Program-made: the position numbers and the translations under genes
From: UBA8199 sp035358715
GTDB taxonomy: Bacteria; Verrucomicrobiota; Verrucomicrobiia; Limisphaerales; UBA8199
Length of the DNA: 64,000 nucleotides
Assembly (NCBI GenBank): GCA_035358715.1
Contig: DAOPPX010000002.1
Span: 68,574 to 132,573 of the forward strand
Direction of reading: 5' to 3'
The notes under the pieces: generated by a model
What the model was told of the DNA's origin: nothing
The model's input: only the letters and a program-made list of their open reading frames with translations
Database searches by the model: none
In this document: positions 16,221-24,161 of the stretch, piece by piece
Layout of the letters: the number at the start of each line of letters is the position of its first letter
How positions within the stretch are numbered: the stretch's first letter is position 1

Positions 16221-17495
16221 TCATTTTGGCTTGATGAAGAGCACCTCGGCACGGTCAATCCACCCTGAGCGCAGGTCCACGCGGATCCACCCATCGCTGT
16301 TCTTCTCGTGGAAACGCACGGGTGAGCGCCTGCCGAGTTCTGCCAGGTCGTGTTGCGCCCAGGTCTTGCCCATGTCCGTGGAAATAATGAAACCTGTCTT
16401 CAGCGGCGAAGCCGGGCCGCAGTGCGACGCCAGAATCACGCCGTCCTGGATGATCATGCAGCCCGACTCGACCTGCGGATTGAACAACCGGGTGTGCTTC
16501 TCGGGATGCGGGATGTCCGCAGCGGCACAGCGAAAAATTCCCCGGTCGTGCGGTTCAGGTCCGTTTGCGTCGCTGATCCAATAGACCTGCCCGTTCACGA
16601 AGTTGATCCCCCCGGACTTGTATCGTGTGTTCGACTGCGTTGAAACCAGGACATTCCAGCGCCACTCGTCCCTTTTCGGATCGTAAATGCCTTTCAGCCA
16701 ATGGCACTCGTGCCCCGATCCGCGATCCAAATCGCCGGTGCAGGCATAGAATGCGTCTTCCGCCGGGTTGTAAGCGACCGAGTGCACATGACGGCAGAGC
16801 ACCGGGTTGTCGGGGTTGCCCAGCCAGCCGCCCGTCGTTCCGCCCCCCGGCGAGCCGTTGTCCCGAAAATGCGGATTCTGACCGAATGCGTAGGCGATCT
16901 TCACCGTGCTCCCGCTGTCGGTCGAATAGTAGATGTTGACGGGTGCCGCCCCGCCCAGGACGTTGCAGTAATTCCCCCACACCAGCATCTCCCTGCCGCG
17001 CACATTCCACGAGATAATGCCCGAAATGGAATGAAAGTACCACCCGGGATTGGCGGGGTTCTGCGGTGTATGCGGGATGCAGTCCGAGCCGTCCTGTGCC
17101 TTCACCGTAATCTCACGGCAACTCCTGAGATTGTCAGTGCTAAGGTAAAGCTTCGTGCTCGTCGCAAAGAGAATGTTCCCATTCCTAAGGATGTGGCTGA
17201 AGGTGATACGCTTGGCGTCGGGAAACGCCAGGCTGCATGGCCAGGTGCGGCCGTTGTCTTTGGATAGCAGCACCATGCCGTCTGCGTATGCGAAGGCCCT
17301 CTTTCCGCGCTGCGAGTCAATGTACCGGCCCGCGGGCTGCAAGCGGTAACAGAAGTGCTCGGTTGAGGAGAATTGAGCCGGAGAACCGCTTGACTCAGCC
17401 CGGAAGCCGGTGATTTCCGGCAGCACGCTTCCGCCGGCGGTTGCTGCCACAGCAGACAGAAATCGGCGGCGGGTGACTGGTTTTTGGGGTGTCAT
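16221..17495 (-). CDS. Tat-secreted BNR/sialidase-like protein
   Basis: 424 aa. The N-terminus has a twin-arginine signal (VTRRRFLSAVAATAGGS), so it is exported folded. The body shows Asp-box-like blades (LSKDNGRTWPC, YSTDSGSTVKI, ISTDMGKTWAQ) of the six-bladed BNR/exo-alpha-sialidase fold. The sialidase arginine triad cannot be assigned with confidence, so hydrolase activity is unproven. It is the last gene of a minus-strand cluster, 6 nt after the SIS-domain gene, with a transporter and ROK kinase upstream. Glycan recognition or cleavage is therefore a reasonable inference. Confidence 0.78.
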   Translation of the reverse strand: MTPQKPVTRRRFLSAVAATAGGSVLPEITGFRAESSGSPAQFSSTEHFCYRLQPAGRYIDSQRGKRAFAYADGMVLLSKDNGRTWPCSLAFPDAKRITFSHILRNGNILFATSTKLYLSTDNLRSCREITVKAQDGSDCIPHTPQNPANPGWYFHSISGIISWNVRGREMLVWGNYCNVLGGAAPVNIYYSTDSGSTVKIAYAFGQNPHFRDNGSPGGGTTGGWLGNPDNPVLCRHVHSVAYNPAEDAFYACTGDLDRGSGHECHWLKGIYDPKRDEWRWNVLVSTQSNTRYKSGGINFVNGQVYWISDANGPEPHDRGIFRCAAADIPHPEKHTRLFNPQVESGCMIIQDGVILASHCGPASPLKTGFIISTDMGKTWAQHDLAELGRRSPVRFHEKNSDGWIRVDLRSGWIDRAEVLFIKPK

Positions 17496-17501
17496 TTGCG
17501 G

Positions 17502-18269
17502 TCAGACACCGGCAATTCGCCGTTTGTATTCTGCCAGGGCCGCTTCCAGACGCTCTTTGGCAGTGGTGTCGCCGGGCACGTTGTGCGAGGGGTTGATGTA
17601 GAGCTTCACGCCGCGATCGGCCAGTATCTCGGCGACCGTGCACACCGTCATCCAGACGCACGTGATGAATGCCATGGTGGAGACAGGCCCGACCTTGTCC
17701 TGGTGGTTCTTCAACGGCACGCAGGAATCGCCAATCGGGGCGCAGGTGTCCACGACCAGGTCGGCAATGTCGAAAATGGTCTTGCCGGAGGAGTGGCGAG
17801 TTTGCTTGCCCTTGGCCGCCGCCGCCGAGCCGTATGCAATGACCTTCATGCCGCGCTTCTTGGATTCAAGGGCAACGTCAATGTTGACGTTGTTGATGCC
17901 CGAATGGGAGAAAACCCACATCGTGTCCCGGGGGTCGAAGTTGTAACCCTTCATGATCTGCACTCCGTAACCCTCAACACGTTCCAGGAAGACAAACTGG
18001 TGCACGCCGCCTTCACCGACGATGCGGGTGAAGAAGGTCAGCGGCAGCTCGCACATCGGGTGGAATCCAACGAAGCTGCCGATGCGCGGGTACATCTCCT
18101 CAATGGGAATCGTGGCGTGGCCGCAGCCAAAGGTGTGAACCCAGCGCTCGGCTTGGATGGTATCCGCCATGATCTCCGCTGCCTTGCGGATTTTGGCCAT
18201 TTGAGTCTGTTCGATGCTGCCCATTACCACGCGGGTATTGGCCAGCCATTGTTCGGCTAGAGTGCTCAT
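17502..18269 (-). CDS. SIS-domain protein, UPF0309-like (sugar phosphate isomerase/etherase type)
   Basis: 255 aa. SIS-fold proteins bind phosphosugars. Seen: WVHTFGCGHATIPIEEMYPR, FSHSGINNVNIDVALESKKR with GMKVIAY (the S-G-x-N/S-x-x phosphosugar loop), and a C-terminal CTVAEILADRG with NPSHNVPGD. This is the pattern of the UPF0309 group, whose substrates are not settled. Its position between an MFS transporter and a secreted BNR protein suggests amino-sugar or sialic-acid-like catabolism. Confidence 0.8.
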   Translation of the reverse strand: MSTLAEQWLANTRVVMGSIEQTQMAKIRKAAEIMADTIQAERWVHTFGCGHATIPIEEMYPRIGSFVGFHPMCELPLTFFTRIVGEGGVHQFVFLERVEGYGVQIMKGYNFDPRDTMWVFSHSGINNVNIDVALESKKRGMKVIAYGSAAAAKGKQTRHSSGKTIFDIADLVVDTCAPIGDSCVPLKNHQDKVGPVSTMAFITCVWMTVCTVAEILADRGVKLYINPSHNVPGDTTAKERLEAALAEYKRRIAGV

Positions 18270-18289
18270 ATCAGTAGGGAGTTAATGGA

Positions 18290-19510
18290 CTAGCAGGTTA
18301 AGGTGTCTGTTGAGGGAATCGCTTCGGTAGTGGCGGACTTGCCAGGCCGGGCCTGGAGTTGTTTGACGACGAGGAAGAGCAGGATCGCAGAAGCAACCAG
18401 GCAGCCCAGCATAACTTTGGTGTATTGTTGGATGCCGTGGCTTTGAGCCAGGAAACCAAAAGACTTGTTGATCGTCATGTTGCCGATCAATGCAACGAAG
18501 AAGATGGTGCTAAAGGCGGTGCCTGACTGAGCCGGATACAGGTCGGCAATATAACCCAGCACCACGGGAAACGCGGCGGCCAAACCTGCACCAATCAACA
18601 GCGCCGCCGCCAGCGACACGCCATAGCTCTTCGCATGCATCAGCAGCAGTGCGCCTGCGGCGTTAATTCCAATGCTCGCAAAGAGAACTATCTGCGACTT
18701 GACGTGCTTCAGCAACCCGCTGAGCACGATGCGCGCGAGGACCATTGCGCCGGTTACTGCCATCAGTCCGAGCAGCGTTTTCCATTCCTCGGCGCGCTCG
18801 CCTGAAAGCGTTACGTTCTTGAAGTAGCGGGTGATCCAGTCGTTGGACATCCCTTCCATGCCGCTTTGAATCGCCAGCGCCAGGCCCGCCAGGAGGAAGA
18901 TGGGATGCCTGAGCAGCGCCAGCCCCCTCGTTGCGGTGCCGGCCTGAGCCTTTTGCTTCGGCGGCGGGAAGCCAATGACCAGGAAGTAGAGCACAGGCAC
19001 GATCACGAACGCGCCAATCCCGGCGATAATGCTCGCCAGGGAGAAATGCTCGGACAGCACCGCAAGCGTGCCTGGCATGCCGAGCGCGCCAATGCCGAAG
19101 AAGACGCCCAGCAAGCTCAACTTGGCGCCCCGTTCCCCCTCGCTGACATCCGCAGCCAAGGCGTTGGTGGCCCCGTTGAGCACGCCGCCGCCGAAGCCTA
19201 TCAGAAAAACAAAGAACTGAATCAGACCTTTGCTGTTCGTGAATGCCATGCCTTCCAGCCCAGCCATCACAAGCAGGGCGCACACCACCAGCAGCCACCG
19301 GTAGCCGAACTGGTCCGCGATCGGCCCAAAAATGAGCGAGCCGGCCAGAATTCCAAAAGGCAGCAAAGCCGTAAGGGTGCCGATGCTGTTATTGTCGAGG
19401 TTGAACCGTTCAGCCAGCATGTTATTCGCCGAACCCAGTGACAAGAAGACGATGCCAAACAGCAGCATCCCCAGACAGGCGGCGCCGAACACTAGCTTGC
19501 GGTTGTACAT
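18290..19510 (-). CDS. MFS transporter, FucP-like sugar porter family
   Basis: 406 aa integral membrane protein with about 12 hydrophobic segments. Seen: N-terminal GMLLFGIVFLSLGSANNML, the loop 2-3 region FGPIADQFGYRWLLV (MFS signature form GPxxDRxGRR), FGGGVLNGATNALAAD, and a symmetrical second half beginning FLLAGLALAIQSGMEGMSND. GxxNGxTN in helix 4 recalls the FHS/FucP and related sugar porters. It lies 20 nt upstream of the SIS gene and 66 nt downstream of the ROK kinase, so it is probably the importer for that pathway. Confidence 0.85.
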   Translation of the reverse strand: MYNRKLVFGAACLGMLLFGIVFLSLGSANNMLAERFNLDNNSIGTLTALLPFGILAGSLIFGPIADQFGYRWLLVVCALLVMAGLEGMAFTNSKGLIQFFVFLIGFGGGVLNGATNALAADVSEGERGAKLSLLGVFFGIGALGMPGTLAVLSEHFSLASIIAGIGAFVIVPVLYFLVIGFPPPKQKAQAGTATRGLALLRHPIFLLAGLALAIQSGMEGMSNDWITRYFKNVTLSGERAEEWKTLLGLMAVTGAMVLARIVLSGLLKHVKSQIVLFASIGINAAGALLLMHAKSYGVSLAAALLIGAGLAAAFPVVLGYIADLYPAQSGTAFSTIFFVALIGNMTINKSFGFLAQSHGIQQYTKVMLGCLVASAILLFLVVKQLQARPGKSATTEAIPSTDTLTC

Positions 19511-19576
19511 GCGCCCGCAGCTTACAACAGGCCTAAGGCGTGAGGAAATCCGAAATCCGAAGGCCAGGCTAGGAAT

Positions 19577-20563
19577 TCAGGTCCTGGCAGCATTCGCCGC
19601 CCGTAACGCCAGGCATCCGGCGCCGTAAAGACCGGCGTCTGCGCCCAGTGTGGACGCCTGGACCTTCACGCGAGTGATGCTGATGGGTTGCGCCCATTTC
19701 TTTGCCTCGGCGTAGATGTCGCCGAGCAGTTTGGTTCCCGGCCCAAACACGCCACCGCCGAGGATGACCTTCTCCGGGTTAAACAGGCTGACGAGGTTCG
19801 CCACTGCCATACCCCAGAACTCGACGGCCTGCACCACGACCTCTCTTGCTACCGCGTCCCCATGGTTGTAAGCGGCAAAGATGTCCTGGGCTCTTAAGTC
19901 CTTGTGCCTTCGTAACTCTGTAACTCCGCGGTCTGTGCGTTCTCTGCCTCGCTTCGCCAGGAGTTCCTTTGCCACTCTTGCCATTCCTTTGCCCGAAGCG
20001 TGATACTCGAAGCAACCGCAGGACACGTACTGGCGCCGGAAAGGGCGGTTCAGTGCCAGCCAGCCAATCGCGCCTGCAATGTCATGCGCACCCCGCAGAA
20101 TCCGGCCGTCAATCATGATCCCGGCGCCAATCCCGGTGCCGACTGCGAGAAAGATGGCGTTGCGGCAGCCTTTGGCCGCTCCGCGCCAGGTCTCTCCCAG
20201 GATGTAGCACGCACGGTCGCTGTCTATTGCGACGCGGATGCGCTTGTTCCTGACAGCCCCCATGAGTTCGCGGCGCAACGGGTAATCCTCCCATCCCCTG
20301 ATGTTTGGTGCCCAGACCGTGCCAGTGTCGGAGTGACTGATGCCCGGGACAGAGACTCCGAGCGCAATGACGCTGAGAGCCTCGCTGCGGGCGCAGGCAA
20401 GAAGCCTGGCAAGTTCGGAGCAGATAAGTTCGCCCACCGCACGGCCGTGGCGCCCCGCGAGGGGAACCACGTTCCTGGAGACCACTTTGCCGTTGGGACT
20501 GAAGATCGCTCCAGCGAGCTTCGTGCCTCCCAGGTCGAGCCCGATAACGACATCCTTGGTCAT
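19577..20563 (-). CDS. ROK-family sugar kinase with a shortened zinc loop
   Basis: 328 aa, predicted to phosphorylate a hexose or amino sugar. Seen: N-terminal phosphate loop GLDLGGTKLAGAIF, SVPGISHSDTGTVWAPNI, catalytic DSDRACYILGE, VGTGIGAGIMIDGRIL and HDIAGAIGWL. The usual ROK zinc motif CxCGxxGCxE is reduced to CGCFEYHASG: two Cys and the trailing E-xx-ASG remain, and the second CGxxGC half is gone. Near residues 205-225 an Arg-rich stretch (ERTDRGVTELRRHKDL) looks repeat-derived. First gene of the MFS/SIS/BNR cluster. Whether it is active is open. Confidence 0.85.
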   Translation of the reverse strand: MTKDVVIGLDLGGTKLAGAIFSPNGKVVSRNVVPLAGRHGRAVGELICSELARLLACARSEALSVIALGVSVPGISHSDTGTVWAPNIRGWEDYPLRRELMGAVRNKRIRVAIDSDRACYILGETWRGAAKGCRNAIFLAVGTGIGAGIMIDGRILRGAHDIAGAIGWLALNRPFRRQYVSCGCFEYHASGKGMARVAKELLAKRGRERTDRGVTELRRHKDLRAQDIFAAYNHGDAVAREVVVQAVEFWGMAVANLVSLFNPEKVILGGGVFGPGTKLLGDIYAEAKKWAQPISITRVKVQASTLGADAGLYGAGCLALRAANAART

Positions 20564-20773
20564 GATTCACATCCTGGGCTTCTGATCGGTATGCACGCGC
20601 TCATAGACAGGGGCCAGAGGACTGACGCACCGAACGTAATGCTGACAGCGAGATGCCACATTGGTTCTGGGCTATTGCTAAACCAGGGTGCCGCGGGAAG
20701 CAAGCGGGTTGTGAAGGGATGCGAGGCGGAACAAGTTCAAAGACTTCGCCGGCACCGGGCGCCCCTGCCCGCA

Positions 20774-21973
20774 TTAGCGCAGGAAGAACTGGGCGGCGGC
20801 GTCAGCGAAACGGAGGCCTTGTGGGGTCAGATGGAAACGGTCGGGCAGAAGGCGCCCCCAGCCTCGTTCTACCAACTGAATCATCTCCTCGGCCCATTCC
20901 TGCCTTAAGTCATAGCCGGTAGTCTGACGAAACTGTTTGAATGGCCATCCGCTCACCATGCGCAGGCCGAATGCGGCGGTTTCGCCGGCGCGCGAGAGCG
21001 GAGGCAATTCTTCGCGAGATCCAATGGCGCGCCGGCCTTGCTCCAATTGATCGCAATAGAGTCGAGTATCGGACCGGTTCTTGGTCCGCACGCCGCGGAC
21101 ATAAGTGGTCGCGCTGGGGCCAAGACCGTAGAAGTCCCCTCCGCGCCAGTAGTTGACGTTGTGAAGACAAACGTGACTGGGCAGTTTCGCGGTTGAGGGG
21201 TGGCGGCTGATGGCCCGGTCGCAGGCGAAGTTGGCGATTTCGTAATGTCTAAGTCCGGCGTTCGTAGCTCGCTCGATTAGTTCTTCGTACATGGCGCAAG
21301 CCAAGTCCTCATCCGCATCGTCTTTGCGCGCCCCGAGTTGCGTGTAGAGAGGAGTGTCTTCTTCGTAGATTACCTCGTAGCTGGAGAGGTGCTCGCTGCC
21401 CATGGCGATGGCCTCGTTCAGTGTTTTGCGCCAGACTTCGAGTGTCTGGCCGGGGATGGCGAACATGAGATCAAGGTTCAGGTTGTCAAAGCCGGCTTGG
21501 CGTACCAGATCGAATGCCTTGAAGGCCATCTGGCGGGTGTGAACCCGTCCGAGGCGTTCGAGTAGCGTTTCGTTAAGGGATTGCACGCCCATGGAGAGGC
21601 GATTCACGCCGGCGGCGCGGAGCAGCTTCGCCTTTTCCAGGGAGACGGTTGCCGGATTGCATTCCACCGTCCACTCTGTTGCCCCAGCCAAGTTGAGCCG
21701 ATCCATCGCGTGCAAGATTCTCTGCCACTGTCCCAGATTCAGAAGCGAGGGGGTGCCTCCTCCGAAGTAGATAGTGCGCGGGCGCAAGTCCCGTGCGACG
21801 AGCTCCAACTCTCGAATGAGCGCGGCAACGCAGCGATCAATCAGCTCGCTGCTGGCAGGCGCGGAGTAGAAGGCGCAATAGGCGCACTTCTGCGCGCAGA
21901 AGGGCACGTGGATATAAAGACTTGCTACCGCTTCAGAGGACGGCTGGGCCATGATTACTTTGCCACTGGCCAT
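20774..21973 (-). CDS. hemW: Radical SAM heme chaperone HemW
   Basis: 399 aa. HemW is a heme-binding radical SAM protein long misannotated as oxygen-independent coproporphyrinogen oxidase. Seen: YIHVPFCAQKCAYCAFYS, with the radical SAM cysteines CxxxCxxC followed by AF, IYFGGGTPSLL, ECNPATVS, RLSMGVQSLNE, DLMFAIPGQT, and a HemW-type C-terminal winged-helix region. An in-frame ATG codon seven residues in (MAQPSSEAV) is an alternative start. It reads away from the receiver-like gene and nusA. Confidence 0.93.
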   Translation of the reverse strand: MASGKVIMAQPSSEAVASLYIHVPFCAQKCAYCAFYSAPASSELIDRCVAALIRELELVARDLRPRTIYFGGGTPSLLNLGQWQRILHAMDRLNLAGATEWTVECNPATVSLEKAKLLRAAGVNRLSMGVQSLNETLLERLGRVHTRQMAFKAFDLVRQAGFDNLNLDLMFAIPGQTLEVWRKTLNEAIAMGSEHLSSYEVIYEEDTPLYTQLGARKDDADEDLACAMYEELIERATNAGLRHYEIANFACDRAISRHPSTAKLPSHVCLHNVNYWRGGDFYGLGPSATTYVRGVRTKNRSDTRLYCDQLEQGRRAIGSREELPPLSRAGETAAFGLRMVSGWPFKQFRQTTGYDLRQEWAEEMIQLVERGWGRLLPDRFHLTPQGLRFADAAAQFFLR

Positions 21974-22147
21974 ATCTTTACTCTCCAGCGCGTTCGATAT
22001 TGGCAGCCCAGGGAAGCGGTCGGCAGGCTTTGGCAGTCCACTGCGCGACCGGCAACTGCTTTCGAAGCCGCATACTCTGTGTTAAGCCTCAAACTAGCGC
22101 GAATCGTAGCGCCTTGTGGCAACCCGGCCGGGCGTTTGCTTCTTGGC

Positions 22148-22522
22148 TCACTCGACTTGAAGGGCCTGATCGAGGAATTGGGGCAAGTGGCTTAGAATGG
22201 CTGTTTCGCTGACGAGCAACGTCACACCTGCCGCTTTGGCGGCTGTCTGCAGGTCTGTTGCGTCTTCGCCGCTGAACGCAATAACAGGCAGGTGACGGGT
22301 GGCGGGGTTCTGCCTGAGGCTCGCAAGGGCGGGACAGACGTTGTTGTGAGTGGATTCCAAGTCGGCCAGCACCAGCATAGGTTTGGCATCTTCAGCACAC
22401 TCCGCGAGCTTCGCGGCGTCCGCAATAACCTGGACGCGATAATTCAAGTCCTGGAGCCGGTTCACGAGCTGACTGCCCGGCAGCAGCCTCTCATAAACCA
22501 CAAGCGCAAGGGGTTGCGTCAT
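22148..22522 (-). CDS. Stand-alone receiver-like domain protein
   Basis: 124 aa. It resembles a CheY-type receiver: VVYERLLPGSQLVNRLQDLN, then VLADLEST with an Asp at the phospho-acceptor position, LRQNPATRHLPVIAFSG for beta-4, and AGVTLLVSETAI where the conserved Lys would sit (absent). The N-terminal acidic pair is also missing, so it may be a non-phosphorylated pseudo-receiver. No output domain and no adjacent kinase. Divergent from nusA. Confidence 0.65.
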   Translation of the reverse strand: MTQPLALVVYERLLPGSQLVNRLQDLNYRVQVIADAAKLAECAEDAKPMLVLADLESTHNNVCPALASLRQNPATRHLPVIAFSGEDATDLQTAAKAAGVTLLVSETAILSHLPQFLDQALQVE

Positions 22523-22647
22523 GACCCCAACCTGGAACAGGCTGGCGCCGAATGCAAAGAAATTCGCACCTCCGGGCTCAAACTCGGGGGACTTGGCGGT
22601 AACCCCGGCAAGCGTTCTGCGGATTCAAATTGAAGGCGAATCGGAGC

Positions 22648-22676
22648 TTGACTGTTTTGGGGTAGACCCATAACTT
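22648..22676 (+). promoter_or_regulatory. Candidate promoter for the nusA operon
   Basis: TTGACT (22648-22653), a 17-nt spacer, then TAACTT (22671-22676). The -35 is good and the -10 is weak. Transcription would start near 22683 and give a leader of about 100 nt containing the hairpins described next. Confidence 0.4.
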
Positions 22677-22698
22677 TTAGATTAGAACGGTATAGACT

Positions 22699-22750
22699 GC
22701 TGGTTTACCAGCTCGCGAAAGTCGGAAGAGCCTTATCTGCCGACTTTTTT
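22699..22750 (+). terminator. Attenuator-like hairpins in the nusA leader
   Basis: A small stem GCTGGT/ACCAGC (22699-22712) is followed by AAAGTCGG (22718-22725) pairing with CCGACTTT (22740-22747) across a 14-nt loop. T at 22745-22750 forms a six-base U-tract. This is an intrinsic-terminator shape, 32 nt upstream of nusA and inside the likely leader, so an attenuator for the nusA operon is more likely than a gene-end terminator. A C6-TT-G5 hairpin at 22754-22766 lies between it and the start codon. Confidence 0.6.
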
Positions 22751-22782
22751 GTTCCCCCCTTGGGGGCTGCCGTTGAAGATTT

Positions 22783-24063
22783 ATGAACGCCGACTTTTTA
22801 GCAGTCTTGGAATTCTGGGAGCGCGAGAAGGGCATCAACCGTGATGTCCTGACCGGCGCTGTCCAGGAAGCTCTGTTGTCCGCCGCCAAGAAGGCAGTTG
22901 GACCGGCGCGCGAGTTGCGCGTGGTTATTGACCAGAAGACCGGAGATATTCGCGCGTTTGCGAGGCTGCTGGTGTCGGAAAAGGTCATCTCCAAACATGA
23001 CCAGATCACGGTATTCGATGCCCGGCGAGTAAAGCCGGATGCTCAGATTGGCGAGGAGGTGGAAGTGGAAGTGACGCCTGTGGGCTTTGGTCGCATCGCC
23101 GCCCAGTACGCCAAGCAGGCGCTTATGCAGCACATACGGCGTGCAGAAAAGGCACTGATCTTCACGGAGTTCAAGGATCGGGTGGGCGACGTCGTCAGCG
23201 GGACGGTCCGGCGCTTTGATCGCTCAGACGTGTTTGTGGATCTTGGAAAATACGAGGCCCTCCTGCCGAACCGGGAGCGCGTGCCCACCGAGGAATACCA
23301 ACTCGGCGAGCGGATTCGTTGTTATGTCAAAGCGGTTGAAGAAGGCCCGCATGGACCGGAGATCATTCTGTCTCGTGCCGATCCGCGCTTTGTCGTCAAG
23401 TTGTTTCAGATCGAGGTGTCGGAAATCAATGACGGCACGATTGAAATCAAGGGCATCGCCCGTGAGCCGGGTTTTCGGACTAAGCTTGCGGTGTGGACTC
23501 GCGATGAAAAAGTGGACCCGGTAGGCGCCTGTGTCGGCTTGCGCGGGCAGCGCGTCAAGAACATCGTGCGCGAACTCAACAACGAGAAGGTAGACATCAT
23601 CCGGTGGGACTCGAATGTGAAGAACTTTGTCACCAACGCGTTGGCGCCAGCCAAGCTAAAAGCCTTCGAGGTTGATGAGTCCCAAAAGCGCCTTAAGATC
23701 ACCGTCAGCGCCGACCAGCTTTCGCTGGCCATCGGCAAGCGCGGCCAGAACGCGCGGCTGACCTCAAAGTTGACCGGTTGGCAGGTTGACATTGAGCCGG
23801 AAGTGGTGGTGACCAAAGGTTTCGAGGAGAAAGTGGCGGAAGCGGTGGATTCACTGGCGGCGATTGCCGGGATTACGCGGGAGCAGGCGGATGTGCTGGT
23901 GCATCATGGATTGACCCGGCTGGAAGACCTGTTGCAGGCGGATGAAAGCGACCTGGCCGGAATCCCGGAGTTGGGCGATCAGGGAGCGAGCATTCTGGAA
24001 GCAGCGCGCGCTGAGGCGGCTCGGCGCACTCTCAAAGTTGGTGAAACGCCAGTTACCAGTTAA
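22783..24063 (+). CDS. nusA: Transcription termination/antitermination protein NusA
   Basis: 426 aa. It binds RNA polymerase and modulates pausing, termination and antitermination. Domains in order: N-terminal RNAP-binding domain (LAVLEFWEREKGINRDVL), S1 domain at about 130-200 (GDVVSGTVRRFDRSDVFVDL), and KH1/KH2 at about 225-345 (VGACVGLRGQRVKNIVREL; LSLAIGKRGQNARLTSKLTG). A C-terminal helix-hairpin-helix-like region carries LVHHGLTRLEDLLQADESDL. First gene of nusA-infB-rbfA-nrnA. The usual upstream rimP is not here; a divergent receiver-like gene takes its place. Confidence 0.96.
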   Translation: MNADFLAVLEFWEREKGINRDVLTGAVQEALLSAAKKAVGPARELRVVIDQKTGDIRAFARLLVSEKVISKHDQITVFDARRVKPDAQIGEEVEVEVTPVGFGRIAAQYAKQALMQHIRRAEKALIFTEFKDRVGDVVSGTVRRFDRSDVFVDLGKYEALLPNRERVPTEEYQLGERIRCYVKAVEEGPHGPEIILSRADPRFVVKLFQIEVSEINDGTIEIKGIAREPGFRTKLAVWTRDEKVDPVGACVGLRGQRVKNIVRELNNEKVDIIRWDSNVKNFVTNALAPAKLKAFEVDESQKRLKITVSADQLSLAIGKRGQNARLTSKLTGWQVDIEPEVVVTKGFEEKVAEAVDSLAAIAGITREQADVLVHHGLTRLEDLLQADESDLAGIPELGDQGASILEAARAEAARRTLKVGETPVTS

Positions 24064-24161
24064 TTCGAGTTGATTATGACAGTACTGTCAGGAAGTCTTA
24101 CGGCCTAGGTTCAAGCCTATGAAGGCTGCGTGGCAACCAGTGCCCGAGGCGATAGAGAAAT

